Assembly: GCA_900696485.1 (NCBI GenBank)
Contig: CAADGG010000060.1
Span: forward strand, 62,001-126,000
Source: an uncultured Pseudomonadota bacterium
GTDB lineage: Bacteria; Myxococcota_A; UBA9160; PR03
Direction of reading: 5' to 3'
DNA: 64,000 nucleotides
This document shows positions 1 through 12,852 of the stretch, piece after piece. The notes beneath the pieces were generated by a model that was given only the letters and a program-made list of their open reading frames with translations, was not told where the DNA came from and made no database searches. The position numbers were made by a program, and so were the translations under genes. The first letter of the stretch is position 1. Each line of letters opens with the position of its first letter.

Positions 1-2
1 GG

Positions 3-116
3 CTCCAGACCCAGGTCCGGATGCGCGGCAGCGTCGAGCGCGGTCGGCTCGAGATCGAATACTTCGGCGCCGCCGAGCTGCAGGGCCTCGTCGAACGAAT
101 CCTGGGGGACGCGTGA
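3..116 (+). CDS. parB: ParB chromosome-partitioning protein, C-terminal end only
   Basis: Only the last 37 codons are in the window; the 5' part lies upstream. The visible tail reads LQTQVRMRG, then RGRLEIEYFG, then a short helix ending in GDA. This matches the end of the ParB/Spo0J C-terminal dimerisation domain, where a basic RG segment is followed by a strand with I-E-Y and a final helix. ParB binds parS sites and loads onto DNA as a CTP-dependent clamp with ParA. The stop overlaps the GTG of the next gene by 3 bases (GTGA). parB directly before a bactofilin and the atp operon is the arrangement known from Geobacter-like genomes. Confidence 0.7.
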   Translation, partial: LQTQVRMRGSVERGRLEIEYFGAAELQGLVERILGDA

Positions 117-508
117 ATCCGGAGCCGGTGGATCCGCCCGCCGAGACACCGGCGCTGGGTCCCGTCTGCGCCATCGCGGCGGGGACCCGCTTCGAAGGGC
201 TCCTCTCGTTCTGGGGCGAGGCGCGCGTCGACGGCAGCCTGCACGGCGAGGTCGCCGCCCGCGGCACGCTCGATGTCGGGCCGGAGGCACGCATTGCCGG
301 CCGCGTGGAGGTCGACACGCTGATCGTGGCCGGGCACATCGACGGCCAGATCTTCGCTCGTGTGCGGGTCGACGTCCTGCCCGGAGCCCACGTCACGGCC
401 GCGATCCGGACCCCGCGCCTGGTGGTCGCCGATGGCGCTCACTTCGAGGGGCACCTCGACATGGTCCGGGCTGCCGACGCCGGGGCGTCCGAGGCTTCCG
501 TAGCCTGA
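113..508 (+). CDS. Bactofilin (polymer-forming cytoskeletal protein)
   Basis: 131 residues. The core from about residue 18 to 115 is a right-handed beta-helix type repeat: short strands with turns at regular spacing (GTRFEGLLSFWGEARVDGSL, then HGEV, GTLDVG, GRVEVDTLIVAG, HIDGQIFA), as in the bactofilin (DUF583) family. Both ends are short and disordered, with a proline-rich N-terminus, which is normal for family members that self-polymerise into membrane-associated filaments. The GTG start overlaps the parB stop, so the two are probably translationally coupled. In relatives, bactofilins act with ParAB in cell-pole or chromosome organisation; a similar role here is inferred from position. Confidence 0.85.
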   Translation: MNPEPVDPPAETPALGPVCAIAAGTRFEGLLSFWGEARVDGSLHGEVAARGTLDVGPEARIAGRVEVDTLIVAGHIDGQIFARVRVDVLPGAHVTAAIRTPRLVVADGAHFEGHLDMVRAADAGASEASVA

Positions 509-518
509 TCCGCGCCCC

Positions 519-545
519 TTGATCCTCCCCCCGACTTTGTAAGAA
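519..545 (+). promoter_or_regulatory. Weak sigma-70-like promoter candidate ahead of the atp operon
   Basis: The gap from 509 to 689 contains TTGATC at 519-524 and TAAGAA at 540-545, with a short 15-base spacer. It is the only -35/-10-like pair I see in front of the ATP synthase genes. The spacing is poor, so this is a guess that a mapped transcript start could settle. Confidence 0.2.
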
Positions 546-689
546 TCCGGCCGCCCCGCGACCCGCAGGAGGTCCGCCACGCGCCGGATCTCTGCCCGGG
601 GGCCGGCGCTTCGTCCTCGGGCCGGCCAGACGGGTCCACCGAGCCAAGGACCGCCGGCCGCGGCCGCAGTGGACCAAACCGGGAGTGAC

Positions 690-1211
690 GTGAGCGCGAT
701 GATCCGCCCCCAACCCGCCCCGCTTCTCGTCCTCGCGGCCGCCCTGCTCGGCGCTGCTCCCGCGCACGCGGCGGCCCTCGATCTGATGCCGGACCCGACG
801 CGGCGCATCTTCCTGCTCGTGCTGTTCGTGATCCTCGTGCCGCTGCTGAACGGCCTGCTGTTCAAGCCGCTGCTCGCGGTGCTGGAGGAGCGGCGCCGCC
901 GGATCGAGGGCGCGCGCGCGCGCGCCGCACAGCTCGCTTCGGACGCGGCCGCGCTGGCCACGAAGCACGACGAGGCGTTGCACGCGGCGCGTGCCCGCTT
1001 CAACGGCGATCGCACGCGGACGCTCGAAGAGGCCCGCGCGGCCCACCAGGCCGCGCTCAGCGAGGCCCGTCGGCAGGCCGAACAGGAACTCACCGCGACC
1101 CGCGCGCAGGTCGGGAGTGCGCTCGACGCGGCGCGCGCGCAGCTTCGCGCCGAGGCCGAGCCGCTGGCTCGCCATGTCGCCGAGCGCCTGCTCGGCCGGG
1201 GGCTCGCATGA
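690..1211 (+). CDS. atpF': F-type ATP synthase subunit b'
   Basis: About 173 residues, one of two b-type stator subunits encoded in tandem. An N-terminal hydrophobic stretch (LLVLAAALLGAAPAHA, possibly a signal-like segment) is followed by a membrane helix (IFLLVLFVILVPLLNGLLF) and then a long charged Ala/Arg/Glu coiled coil to the end. The peripheral stalk links F1 to the membrane a subunit. I chose GTG at 690 because GGGAG lies just upstream; GTG 669 and ATG 699 are alternatives. The stop overlaps the ATG of the next b gene (ATGA). Paired b/b' subunits are known in phototrophs and deltaproteobacteria. Genes for subunits a and c are not in this cluster. Confidence 0.88.
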   Translation: MSAMIRPQPAPLLVLAAALLGAAPAHAAALDLMPDPTRRIFLLVLFVILVPLLNGLLFKPLLAVLEERRRRIEGARARAAQLASDAAALATKHDEALHAARARFNGDRTRTLEEARAAHQAALSEARRQAEQELTATRAQVGSALDAARAQLRAEAEPLARHVAERLLGRGLA

Positions 1212-1849
1212 CACCGTCCGTTCCGCCGCGCCGTCCGTTCCGCCGCGCCGTCCTCCCGATCGCCGTCGTGTGGGCCGGCGTCCTCGCACCGGCCCTCGCG
1301 TTCGCCGCGTCCGGCGACGACGGGCACGGCAGCGGCCTGCGGGACTTCTTGTGGCACAGCGTCAATCTGCTGCTGCTGATCGCCGCGCTCGTCTACTTCG
1401 CGCGCGGTCCGATCGCGAGCTTCTTGAACGAGCGGCGCGCGAAGATCGAGGACGGGATCCACAGCGCCGGCCGTGCGCTCGCCGAGGCCGAGCGCAAGCT
1501 CGCGGCCTGCGAGCAGCGGCTCGCCTCGCTCGACGAGGAGATCGACGGCATCCGCAGCGCCGTCCAGCGCCAGGCCGAGGCCGAGCGCGACCGCCTGCTG
1601 GCCGAAGCGAAGACCACGGCCGAACGCATCCGACGCGATGCGGTGGCGGCCGTCGAGCAGGAGATGCGCCACGCGCACGCCGAGCTTCGCAGCGAGATCG
1701 TCGATCTCGCCGTGCAGCTCGCCGGCGAGCTGCTGCGCAGCGAGGTCAGCGACGCCGATCGCACGCGCCTCGTCGACGACTTCGTCCAGCACATCGAAGC
1801 CCCCGAGCCCGGCCCCGCCGACCCGCGCGGCGCGCAGGCGAGGCACTGA
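1208..1849 (+). CDS. atpF: F-type ATP synthase subunit b
   Basis: 213 residues. There is an N-terminal hydrophobic segment (AVLPIAVVWAGVLAPALAFAA), a short loop containing the typical DFLWHSVNLLLLIAALVYF membrane helix, then about 150 residues of charged heptad coiled coil. It is the partner of the preceding b' gene in a heterodimeric peripheral stalk. The ATG overlaps the upstream TGA by 4 bases, which implies translational coupling and roughly equal synthesis. Length is slightly above the usual 160 to 180 because of the leader and a Pro-rich C-terminal tail after about residue 195. Confidence 0.93.
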   Translation: MTPSVPPRRPFRRAVLPIAVVWAGVLAPALAFAASGDDGHGSGLRDFLWHSVNLLLLIAALVYFARGPIASFLNERRAKIEDGIHSAGRALAEAERKLAACEQRLASLDEEIDGIRSAVQRQAEAERDRLLAEAKTTAERIRRDAVAAVEQEMRHAHAELRSEIVDLAVQLAGELLRSEVSDADRTRLVDDFVQHIEAPEPGPADPRGAQARH

Positions 1850-1852
1850 GCG

Positions 1853-2404
1853 ATGGCGGCTCGTGGCTCCGCTGCGGCTCAACGCTACGCGAAGGCGCTG
1901 TTCTCGCTGACGCGCGACGAACAGCGCGCCGACGCGGTCGGCGACGAACTCGCCGGCCTCGTCGCGACGATGAACGCCGTGCCGACACTGCGCGATGTGC
2001 TGGTGCGACCGCTCTATCCCGCCGCCGAGCGGCGCGCGGCACTGCGCGCTGTCGGCGAGCGGATCGGCCTGTCGACCCTGGTGCAGCACTTCCTGTCCTT
2101 CCTCATCGACCAGCGCCGCACGCGCGACATCGAGGCGATCCTCGACGAGTATCGCAAGCTCGCCGAAGCCGCCGCGGGCCACGTGCGGGGTGAGGTGAGG
2201 TCGGCGGCGCCGCTCGACGACCGCCAGCTCGAGCGGCTGCGTGCCGCACTGGCGCGCCGGACCGGAAGCGTCGTGGACCTCGAGGTCCACGTGGATCCCC
2301 AGTTGCTCGGCGGCGTCGTGGCGCGGGTCGGCGACCTCGTCTTCGATGGCAGTCTGCGAACCCAGCTCGCGCAACTCCGCGCGAGCCTGACCGGAGAAGG
2401 TTGA
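1853..2404 (+). CDS. atpH: F-type ATP synthase subunit delta (OSCP)
   Basis: 183 residues, normal length. It starts MAARGSAAAQRYAKALFSL, the family's RYAKALF signature, has an all-helical N-terminal domain, and a C-terminal part with LEVHVDPQLLGGVVARVGD, matching the conserved D-P-x-L-x-G-G-x-x-x-x-x-G-D segment. Delta caps the alpha3beta3 head and holds the peripheral stalk. It lies 3 bases after atpF and 3 before atpA. Confidence 0.95.
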   Translation: MAARGSAAAQRYAKALFSLTRDEQRADAVGDELAGLVATMNAVPTLRDVLVRPLYPAAERRAALRAVGERIGLSTLVQHFLSFLIDQRRTRDIEAILDEYRKLAEAAAGHVRGEVRSAAPLDDRQLERLRAALARRTGSVVDLEVHVDPQLLGGVVARVGDLVFDGSLRTQLAQLRASLTGEG

Positions 2405-2407
2405 ACG

Positions 2408-3958
<1,551 letters not shown>

Positions 3959-3961
3959 CCG

Positions 3962-6410
<2,449 letters not shown>

Positions 6411-6412
6411 GC

Positions 6413-6841
6413 GTGGCGCTCCAACTCACCATCGTCACGCCCGAGGGGCCTCGCTACGAAGGCCCTGTCGACAGCGTCGTGGTCCCCGGCACCGAAGGCG
6501 ACTTCGGCGTCCTCCCGGGCCACGAGCGCTTCCTCGCGCCGATCCGGATCGGCGAGCTCGAAGTCCGCAGCGGCAACGATCCGTCGTGCCGCTGGGCCGC
6601 CGTCGGTGGCGGCTTCGCCGACGTCAATGGCGAACGCGTCGTGCTACTCGTCGACACCTGCGAGTTCGCCGCCGACATCGACGAAGCCCGCGCCGAACGC
6701 GCTCGCGCCCGCGCCGAGCAGGAACTCGAGCACAAGAAGACCGCCCGCGCCGACCAGTTCAACTTCCGCGTCGAAGAAGCGGCGCTGCAGCGCGCGGTGA
6801 TCCGGATCCAGGTGTCGAAGAAGAAGGGCATGGCGGCGTAG
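6413..6841 (+). CDS. atpC: F-type ATP synthase subunit epsilon
   Basis: 142 residues with a GTG start two bases after atpD. The N-terminal beta sandwich opens MALQLTIVTPEGPRYEGPVDS and contains GDFGVLPGH, a family signature. A C-terminal helical hairpin follows (EARAERARARAEQEL). Epsilon couples gamma to the c ring and can inhibit ATP hydrolysis. It is the last gene of the operon and converges on the kinase gene at 6921; no hairpin terminator is evident in the 79-base gap. Confidence 0.95.
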   Translation: MALQLTIVTPEGPRYEGPVDSVVVPGTEGDFGVLPGHERFLAPIRIGELEVRSGNDPSCRWAAVGGGFADVNGERVVLLVDTCEFAADIDEARAERARARAEQELEHKKTARADQFNFRVEEAALQRAVIRIQVSKKKGMAA

Positions 6842-6920
6842 GGCGCGCGAGCAGCTCGTCCAATCGGCACAGCAGGTCTTCGACGAGCAGGATCGATCCG
6901 ACCTCGCTTCGCTCCGCCGA

Positions 6921-9131
6921 TCAAGCCGGATCCCCGGCGGTCATCGGTGTCTCCACGCGCGGGAGATCGATCTCGACACAGGTCCCCTTCTCGACTTCGC
7001 TGCAGATCCGGATCTCCCCGTCGAGCTGATGAACGATCGCGAACGCGGTCGAGAGGCCGAGCCCGGTGCCTTCGCCGTGCGGCTTGGTCGTGAAGAAGGG
7101 CTCGAACGCACGAAGCTGCGTCTCGGCGCTCATGCCGCAACCGTTGTCGACGACCGCGAGCTGGGTCCAGCCGCCCTGGCTCTGGATTTCTGGAGCCTCT
7201 GCAGGCGACAGCCGTTTCGTCTCGATCTGCAGCGCGCCGCCACGTGGCATCGCATCACGTGCGTTGGTCGCGAGATTCAACAGCAACTGCTCGAGCTGGG
7301 ACGGATCGGCTCGGACGCAGCCGGCACGTGGATCGAGCTGCAGCTCGAGGTCGACGTCCTCTCCGATCAGCCGGCCGAGGAGCGCCTTGGTCGCCAGGAG
7401 GAAACGATTCAGATCCACGACGACCGGTATGCCGCGAGTGCCGCGATTGAAGGCGAGAAGCTGTCGGATCAGCGCCTGTCCGCTGTCGACGGTACTCGCG
7501 ATACTCGTGATGTAATCGACCGCCTCATCGTCTTCGTCCACGCGATTTCGGAGCAGGTTGGCGAAGCCACCGATCACCATCAGCAGATTTCCGAAGTCGT
7601 GCGCGATCCCGCCGGCGAACTGCCCCACCGCCTCGGTGCGGTTCCGGCTCTGCAAGCGCTCCTCGAGCTGATACCGCTCGGTCCGATCACGCGTGATCCA
7701 CACGCGGCCGCGAGGCGTTCCATCTGGACCCTGGACGGGAGCCGACGCCACTTCCAGGATCTGCGTCGGCTCTTCGAGCGTCAGCTCGATCCGCTGAATC
7801 TCGAGCGGCCGATCGTCATATCCCCGCCGTATGGCCGCTTCGCAGTGGCCTGCCGCGTCTTCTCCCGACGCGCCGGATACCACGTCTCTCAGCCAGGCCG
7901 CGAAGCTGGTCCCGCGCTCGTCGCCCTGGCTGATCCGTGGCGCGACCACCTCGCGCAGACACTCGATCGCGGGGCGACCGATCCACGTTTCCGGATCGGA
8001 CAGCCGGAACAGGTCGGCTGCCGCGCGGTTGATGAGCCGATAGCGCCAGTTCTCGTCCAGGTGAAAGATGCCGATCGGCACTGCGTCGACGATCGTCCGA
8101 AACAGCCGGCGCTCGGATTCGAGCACCCGTTCGCGTGTGATCCGCTCCGCGAGATCGCGCATCGAAGTTGCATAGCCGGTCACCCGGCCGCTGCTGTCGA
8201 GCTGCGGGAACAGCACGGCCGACACCGGAACGAGACTCCCGGTGCGGGTACGAAGAACAGTCTCGCCCTGCCAGAGGCCGTTCCTCCGAGCGGCCGGAAA
8301 GATCTCCGTCGTCAGTCGCTCGGCCTCTTCTCGTGGATGCAGCTCGTAGACGCTCATGCCTTCGATGTCTGTCAAGGCGAGCAGCCGGCGTCCGGCTGCA
8401 TTCAAGTACTGGAGTCGACCGTCGGAGTCGACGATGCCGATCAGGTCCGACGTCTCTTCGACGAGACGGGCCAGCCGCTCCCGCTCGGCTCGTAAGCTCT
8501 CCCGGACCCGGATGCTTCGCTCGAGAGCGACGAGGATCTGCGCCGCTGCCACGAGCACCGAGAGCGCGATCCACGCTCCGAGAACCCGTAGCATGGACAA
8601 GTTGGCCACGCGCATCGCTGCGTCGACCGGCCACAGCAGCGCAAAGCCCGCGACCGCCGTCGCGAGGATCCGCTCGGACCCCCGTGCCGATCGCCGAAAT
8701 ACATCGCGACCGAGAACCCAGGTGGAGCCGAGCAACCAGGGCCAGCCGACCGCCAGGACCAGCGCGAAGCGCACCTCGATTCCCAGGAAGAGCGCCGCGA
8801 GCGTCCGGGATGCGACGCTCAGGGCTGCCAGCGGCCAGAGCCAGCCGGGCGTCGCTCGGTCGACGAGAGCGAGTGCGCCGGCGAGCAGAAACGGACCGAA
8901 CAGCGTCGCGAACCCGCTGCCGAGCGCCGCGAGCCAGGGGCTGTCGCTTCCCCAAGCGGAGAGCAGACCCGATCCATAGAGGAACAGCCACGCCCACGCC
9001 CAGTGCGACGCGGCCGGTGACGCGAAGCGCCGCAGGTAGAAGAACGCCAGGACGACCGCGACGCCGATCGGCGCAAGGAGGATGAGCTGGTCCAAAGCGC
9101 TCCGGACGCGAAGAACCGGTGCCCTCTGCAC
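6921..9131 (-). CDS. Membrane histidine kinase with two PAS domains
   Basis: 736 residues. Seven predicted membrane segments occupy about residues 13-205, from LDQLILLAPIGVAVVLAFF to the segment before ALERSIRVRES. Two PAS domains follow: about 217-330 (EETSDLIGIVDSDGRLQYLN) and about 345-475 (DAVPIGIFHLDENWRYRLIN). The kinase core has an H-box GGIAHDFGNLL, N-box LLLNLATNARDAMP, G1 VVDNGCGM and G2 GEGTGLGLS, so it looks active. There is no receiver domain. The HDFGNLL type H-box is common in kinases paired with NtrC-like regulators. No adjacent response regulator is present; the nearest gene is the HDOD-GGDEF protein, so its partner is unknown. Confidence 0.9.
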   Translation of the reverse strand: MQRAPVLRVRSALDQLILLAPIGVAVVLAFFYLRRFASPAASHWAWAWLFLYGSGLLSAWGSDSPWLAALGSGFATLFGPFLLAGALALVDRATPGWLWPLAALSVASRTLAALFLGIEVRFALVLAVGWPWLLGSTWVLGRDVFRRSARGSERILATAVAGFALLWPVDAAMRVANLSMLRVLGAWIALSVLVAAAQILVALERSIRVRESLRAERERLARLVEETSDLIGIVDSDGRLQYLNAAGRRLLALTDIEGMSVYELHPREEAERLTTEIFPAARRNGLWQGETVLRTRTGSLVPVSAVLFPQLDSSGRVTGYATSMRDLAERITRERVLESERRLFRTIVDAVPIGIFHLDENWRYRLINRAAADLFRLSDPETWIGRPAIECLREVVAPRISQGDERGTSFAAWLRDVVSGASGEDAAGHCEAAIRRGYDDRPLEIQRIELTLEEPTQILEVASAPVQGPDGTPRGRVWITRDRTERYQLEERLQSRNRTEAVGQFAGGIAHDFGNLLMVIGGFANLLRNRVDEDDEAVDYITSIASTVDSGQALIRQLLAFNRGTRGIPVVVDLNRFLLATKALLGRLIGEDVDLELQLDPRAGCVRADPSQLEQLLLNLATNARDAMPRGGALQIETKRLSPAEAPEIQSQGGWTQLAVVDNGCGMSAETQLRAFEPFFTTKPHGEGTGLGLSTAFAIVHQLDGEIRICSEVEKGTCVEIDLPRVETPMTAGDPA

Positions 9132-9197
9132 CGGAGACGAGCGGCCAGAGCATAAGCCGGTTGTCGTCAGCGAGGAAGAGGCGGGATCTGCTCCACG

Positions 9198-10730
9198 TCA
9201 ATCTTCCTCGATTGCTCGCGCGACCGAGCAATTCCGTCCGGCGTGCTTGGCTTCGTAGAGGAGGGCGTCCGCACGCGCCATCAGCAGTTGACCTTGACGC
9301 GCGTTGCGAACCCGATCCGCGCACGCGGCGCCGACCGAGACCGTCACCGCGAGTCGGGTTCCCTCGAAAATGATCGAGCGCTCGGCGACCCGCAGGCGGA
9401 TCCGTTCGGCGATGCCTTCGAGGCAATCGATGTCCACCCCTGGGAGGACGGCAACGAACTCGTCGCCTCCGATCCGACCGACGAAGCTGCCGCTCCGGAC
9501 CGCCGTCCGCAGTGATTCCGCCACGCTCCGGAGAAGCGCGTCTCCGGCAAGATGTCCGTACGCGTCGTTGGCTTCCTTGAAGCCGTCGACGTCGATCATC
9601 ACCACGGCCAGCGGATCCGGCCGCCGCCGTGCAGCACCCTCCCGGACCCGTTCCTCGAGGAATGCTTCGAAGCGCGCACGGTCAGGAAGACCGGTCAGCG
9701 CATCGATGTGAAGGCGGTCGACCAGCTCACGGTTGTGCAGCTCCAGCGCGCCCGCGCGCTGAGACACTGTCTGGAGGTCCACTGCCGCTTCGAGACTCAC
9801 GGCGACGAGCTGCTGCCGGGCTCGCTCGAGCAGTGCGTCGTGCCCTTCTGTGCAGGGAGCGCCCGTATTGAGCAGCATTGCGGTCTCGAAGATTCCACCC
9901 TCGAGGCCGGCCACGAAGGACTCGGTCTGTGGGGCCGAGAAGCCGAAGTAGCGGGCTGCGAGATCGGCGGCCCACGCAACGTCGCGCGCTTCACCGGGAC
10001 CAGTGATGAAGGTCGCCGTCGCGTCGGCGACGCGCAGGATCTGAGCGACGGCCCGCACGGAAGGCGGACACGTCGGTGGCACTTGCTCCGGGCAGTACTG
10101 GAATCGCACCGGACGCCAGATGATCTCCGGAAGCTGCCAGTGGCGGAGCACCTGACTGCCGATGACGCACAGCGTGTCGTCCGAAGCATCCGCGAGAGGT
10201 CGAGACGGTCCGGCCTGATCCGGGCCGGCTCCGTGTCCGTCTGGAGTCGGCCGGCTACCCATCTCGGCGAGCATGAGTTCACCGATCCGGCCGAGCAAGC
10301 CGCACAGGAAGGCTTCGTCCTCGTAGGGACACCGCACCAGCCGCGCCAGCGTCCGGGCGGCGACCGTCGTCACGACGGAGCGGCGCCAGAACGCCCCATG
10401 GTCGAAGCCATGATCCGTGCGCTGCGGCATCGCCTGGGCCAGGGTGAAGCTGAGCGCCATCACCTTGACGGTCTTGAGCCCGAGCCGCATGGCGGCCTCG
10501 CGCAAAGTCGCAACGGCTTCGCCACGCCGGAACACGGAGGAGTTCGCGAGCCGGACGAGACGTGCCGAGAGCGCCGGGTCTCGGGACAGGACTGCGATCA
10601 GGTGGTCGATCCGCACGTCGGGATCGCGGGTCAGCTCGAGCACCTCGATGGCGACGGCAGGCAAGGTCGGCAGGCGGTCGATCTGGCTCGCAAACGGTTG
10701 CACGGCATCGCCGTCGAGGTCACATCCCAT
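9198..10730 (-). CDS. HDOD-GGDEF protein (probable diguanylate cyclase)
   Basis: About 510 residues from ATG 10730, which follows a GGGGAGGGG stretch; the frame stays open upstream to 10874. Residues about 15-210 form an HDOD domain (LPTLPAVAIEVLEL, LSRDPALSARLVRLANSS, LRLGLK-type motifs). After a linker, a GGDEF domain carries the intact signature GRIGGDEFVAVLP. The inhibitory I-site RxxD expected just upstream is absent (RSGS), so product feedback would be missing. Known role of the pairing: HDOD-GGDEF proteins are signalling enzymes, often tied to motility or polarity. A role in cyclic-di-GMP supply for the PilZ proteins here is inference. Confidence 0.88.
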   Translation of the reverse strand: MGCDLDGDAVQPFASQIDRLPTLPAVAIEVLELTRDPDVRIDHLIAVLSRDPALSARLVRLANSSVFRRGEAVATLREAAMRLGLKTVKVMALSFTLAQAMPQRTDHGFDHGAFWRRSVVTTVAARTLARLVRCPYEDEAFLCGLLGRIGELMLAEMGSRPTPDGHGAGPDQAGPSRPLADASDDTLCVIGSQVLRHWQLPEIIWRPVRFQYCPEQVPPTCPPSVRAVAQILRVADATATFITGPGEARDVAWAADLAARYFGFSAPQTESFVAGLEGGIFETAMLLNTGAPCTEGHDALLERARQQLVAVSLEAAVDLQTVSQRAGALELHNRELVDRLHIDALTGLPDRARFEAFLEERVREGAARRRPDPLAVVMIDVDGFKEANDAYGHLAGDALLRSVAESLRTAVRSGSFVGRIGGDEFVAVLPGVDIDCLEGIAERIRLRVAERSIIFEGTRLAVTVSVGAACADRVRNARQGQLLMARADALLYEAKHAGRNCSVARAIEED

Positions 10731-10938
10731 CACGCTGTACACCCCTCCCCAGGAATCGAAGCAGAACCACGGCCTTGCGTCGCCCCGCGGTGTTTCGGAC
10801 GATTCGCGAAGTTGCTCGATCGGGGAAACACCCGAGCGCCATCGGGAGGATGACGATCCATCGACGCCTGGCATCCGAACCCGGATCCGCGGTAGACCCC
10901 GTCACCGATGAGTCCGACTCGGCCACTCACCACGCAGG

Positions 10939-11115
10939 ATGGAATACGTGCTCGGGATCCTGTGTGTTGCCTGGACGCTCCACGAGCTGCGGGGGCTGCT
11001 GCGCGGCGTGCGGCGACGTCCGCCAGTGGATCCGGTGATCGAGCTGCGGCGCGTCGAGTGCCGCACGCTGCTGCCGACCGCGCTCGGGTGCGAACCTTCC
11101 GTCTGGCAGGTGTGA
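10939..11115 (+). CDS. Small putative membrane protein, 58 residues
   Basis: A short frame with GCAGG just before the ATG. It starts MEYVLGILCVAWTLHELRGLL, a plausible single membrane helix followed by basic residues RGVRRR, and ends CEPSVWQV. There are three Cys. It stops 8 bases short of the convergent stop of the next gene on the other strand, which is the geometry expected of two real genes. I recognise no family. The flanks (10731-10938) hold nothing else I can identify. Confidence 0.4.
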   Translation: MEYVLGILCVAWTLHELRGLLRGVRRRPPVDPVIELRRVECRTLLPTALGCEPSVWQV

Positions 11116-11123
11116 CGAACAGT

Positions 11124-11561
11124 TCAGCGGCTCTCCGGCGGGACCTCGGCAGCGCGGGGGCGGCCCGGCACCGCTGGCGCGTCGACCCAGACCCCGAGCG
11201 GGAAGCCATAGGGCGGCCCGGTCACGGCATTCGGAGCGAGCCGGCACGGCGGCGCTTCGCCGCTCGCCTGCCAGATACGGGCCGGCCGCGCGCCGGGCCT
11301 CGCGACGCGCGCGCCGGCGATTGGCCTTCGCGTGAGATCGCAGGCCGGCGGGCGCTGCCAACGCGCTTCGTAATGGCGCGCACCGCCTTCCCCGGAGACA
11401 TCGCTCTCCTGTGCCCGTGGCGCCCCGATCGGGCTCCAGACCAGAACCAGAACGGACGCGACGGGCAGCAGCCTGCGCGGCAGGCGGGCGGCACCGAGCG
11501 GACGGAGACGCAGCGGCCTCCGTCCGCTCTCGCGACTAGCGGCCGAGCTGAACCAGATCAC
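11124..11561 (-). CDS. Small putative secreted protein downstream of flgE
   Basis: About 145 residues if GTG 11561 is the start, which overlaps the end of flgE by 26 bases; an ATG at 11612 is also possible. A basic stretch RLPRRLLP is followed by VASVLVLVWSPIGAPRAQES, which reads as a signal peptide with an A-x-A-like cleavage site. The mature part has two Cys (PPACDL and PPCRLAP) and ends in PPESR. Codon third positions are strongly G/C as in neighbouring genes. No family recognised; as the last gene after flgE it may be co-transcribed with the flagellar operon. Confidence 0.45.
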   Translation of the reverse strand: MIWFSSAASRESGRRPLRLRPLGAARLPRRLLPVASVLVLVWSPIGAPRAQESDVSGEGGARHYEARWQRPPACDLTRRPIAGARVARPGARPARIWQASGEAPPCRLAPNAVTGPPYGFPLGVWVDAPAVPGRPRAAEVPPESR

Positions 11562-12849
11562 CGAGAAGATCGTTCGTCGTCGAGATGGTCCGGGTGTTGG
11601 CCTGGAACGCACGCTGATTGATGATCAGCCGGACGAACTCGGTGGCGAGATCCACGTTGGACTGCTCGAGGCTGCTGGCCCGAACCGAGCCGAGGCCGGC
11701 CGACAACGGCGAACCGATCAGAGGCTGACCGGACGCACGCGTTGCAACCAGGTTCGTGTTTCCGGTCGATTGCAGACCTTCGACGTTGGCGAAGTTCGCC
11801 AACGCGACCTGTGCGATCGGGATCGTCTCGCCGTTCGAGAACAGGCCCGAGAGGATCCCCACGCCATCGACGAGGATCCCCTGGAGCGATCCAGCCGCGA
11901 AGCCGTCCTGCGTGAAGCTGTTGGTGGCCGACCCGGTTCCGAACTGCGTCGTCGCATCCCCAGCACCGACGCCCGCGATCGGTCCGAATCCGAGCGTCAT
12001 CGGCTGGCCCGGCGCCACACCGCCCGCAAACTCGAGCGTCAGCGCCGTACCGGTCGCCGCGGTGAGGACGCCATTCGCATCGAACGTGAGTGCCCCGCCA
12101 CCCTGTACCACCTGCTCGTCGCCGGGATTGGCTGGTGGAAGTGTGGTCTCGTTCGCCGGCAGAGCGACGTTGAAGTCCCAGGTGGTGCTCGGCGGAGGAC
12201 CGGCGTTGATCGCACTCTTCGTGAAGAACACCGTCGCCGAGTGTTCGTTCCCCAGCGAATCGAAGACCGTGACCACCGTCTGGAGCTCCGAGGTTCCGTT
12301 CGGATCCGCGGGATCGAAGCCGCCCGGAATCACCGGAGCATCGGCATCGAGATTCACGGACACATCCAGCACCGAGGTGGGTCGCGGCGGGGCGATCGCA
12401 TTCGAGATCTGGATCGAACCGACCTGACCGTTCGAGACCTGCGTGATGGGATCGATCTGGAAGCCCTGTACCTCGCGGCCCTCCGGGTTCACGAGCACGC
12501 CATCTGCATCGAAGGTGAAGATCCCGGCCCGTGAGAATGCGCGCCCCTGCGGCCCGTCGAGGATGAAGAAGCCGCGGCCCTCGATCGCGAGATCCGTGGT
12601 GCGGTTCGTCGTCTCGAAGGTGCCCTGGGTGAACTGCGAACGGATATCTCCGACCTTCGCTCCGGCGCCGATCTGCGAGAAGCCGCCGGCCGTCGAGATG
12701 CTCTGCCCGAGCACGTCGGCAAATTCCGTTCGTCTGGCCTTGAAGCCGGGCGTATTCACATTGGCGATGTTGTCGCCGACCACCGAGATGGCGGTGGACG
12801 TTGCATCGAGTCCACTGACGCTGGCGAACAGGGCTCCGGAAAGGGGCAT
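11536..12849 (-). CDS. flgE: Flagellar hook protein FlgE
   Basis: 437 residues. The N-terminus MPLSGALFASVSGLDATSTA and the ANVNTPGFK motif are the rod/hook family signature, and the C-terminus ends in LIINQRAFQANTRTISTTNDLLGDLVQL, the D0 helix. The middle (about 140-330) is the exposed hook domain, rich in Gly, Thr and Ala. FlgE polymerises into the universal joint between rod and filament. It is the last clear flagellar gene of the flgB operon, with a gap of 3 bases after the small gene upstream. Confidence 0.97.
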   Translation of the reverse strand: MPLSGALFASVSGLDATSTAISVVGDNIANVNTPGFKARRTEFADVLGQSISTAGGFSQIGAGAKVGDIRSQFTQGTFETTNRTTDLAIEGRGFFILDGPQGRAFSRAGIFTFDADGVLVNPEGREVQGFQIDPITQVSNGQVGSIQISNAIAPPRPTSVLDVSVNLDADAPVIPGGFDPADPNGTSELQTVVTVFDSLGNEHSATVFFTKSAINAGPPPSTTWDFNVALPANETTLPPANPGDEQVVQGGGALTFDANGVLTAATGTALTLEFAGGVAPGQPMTLGFGPIAGVGAGDATTQFGTGSATNSFTQDGFAAGSLQGILVDGVGILSGLFSNGETIPIAQVALANFANVEGLQSTGNTNLVATRASGQPLIGSPLSAGLGSVRASSLEQSNVDLATEFVRLIINQRAFQANTRTISTTNDLLGDLVQLGR

Positions 12850-12852
12850 GAT

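Noticed and set aside
7029..8495. 488-codon plus-strand frame over the kinase gene
   Set aside because: Antisense to a kinase with every catalytic box; no independent signal.
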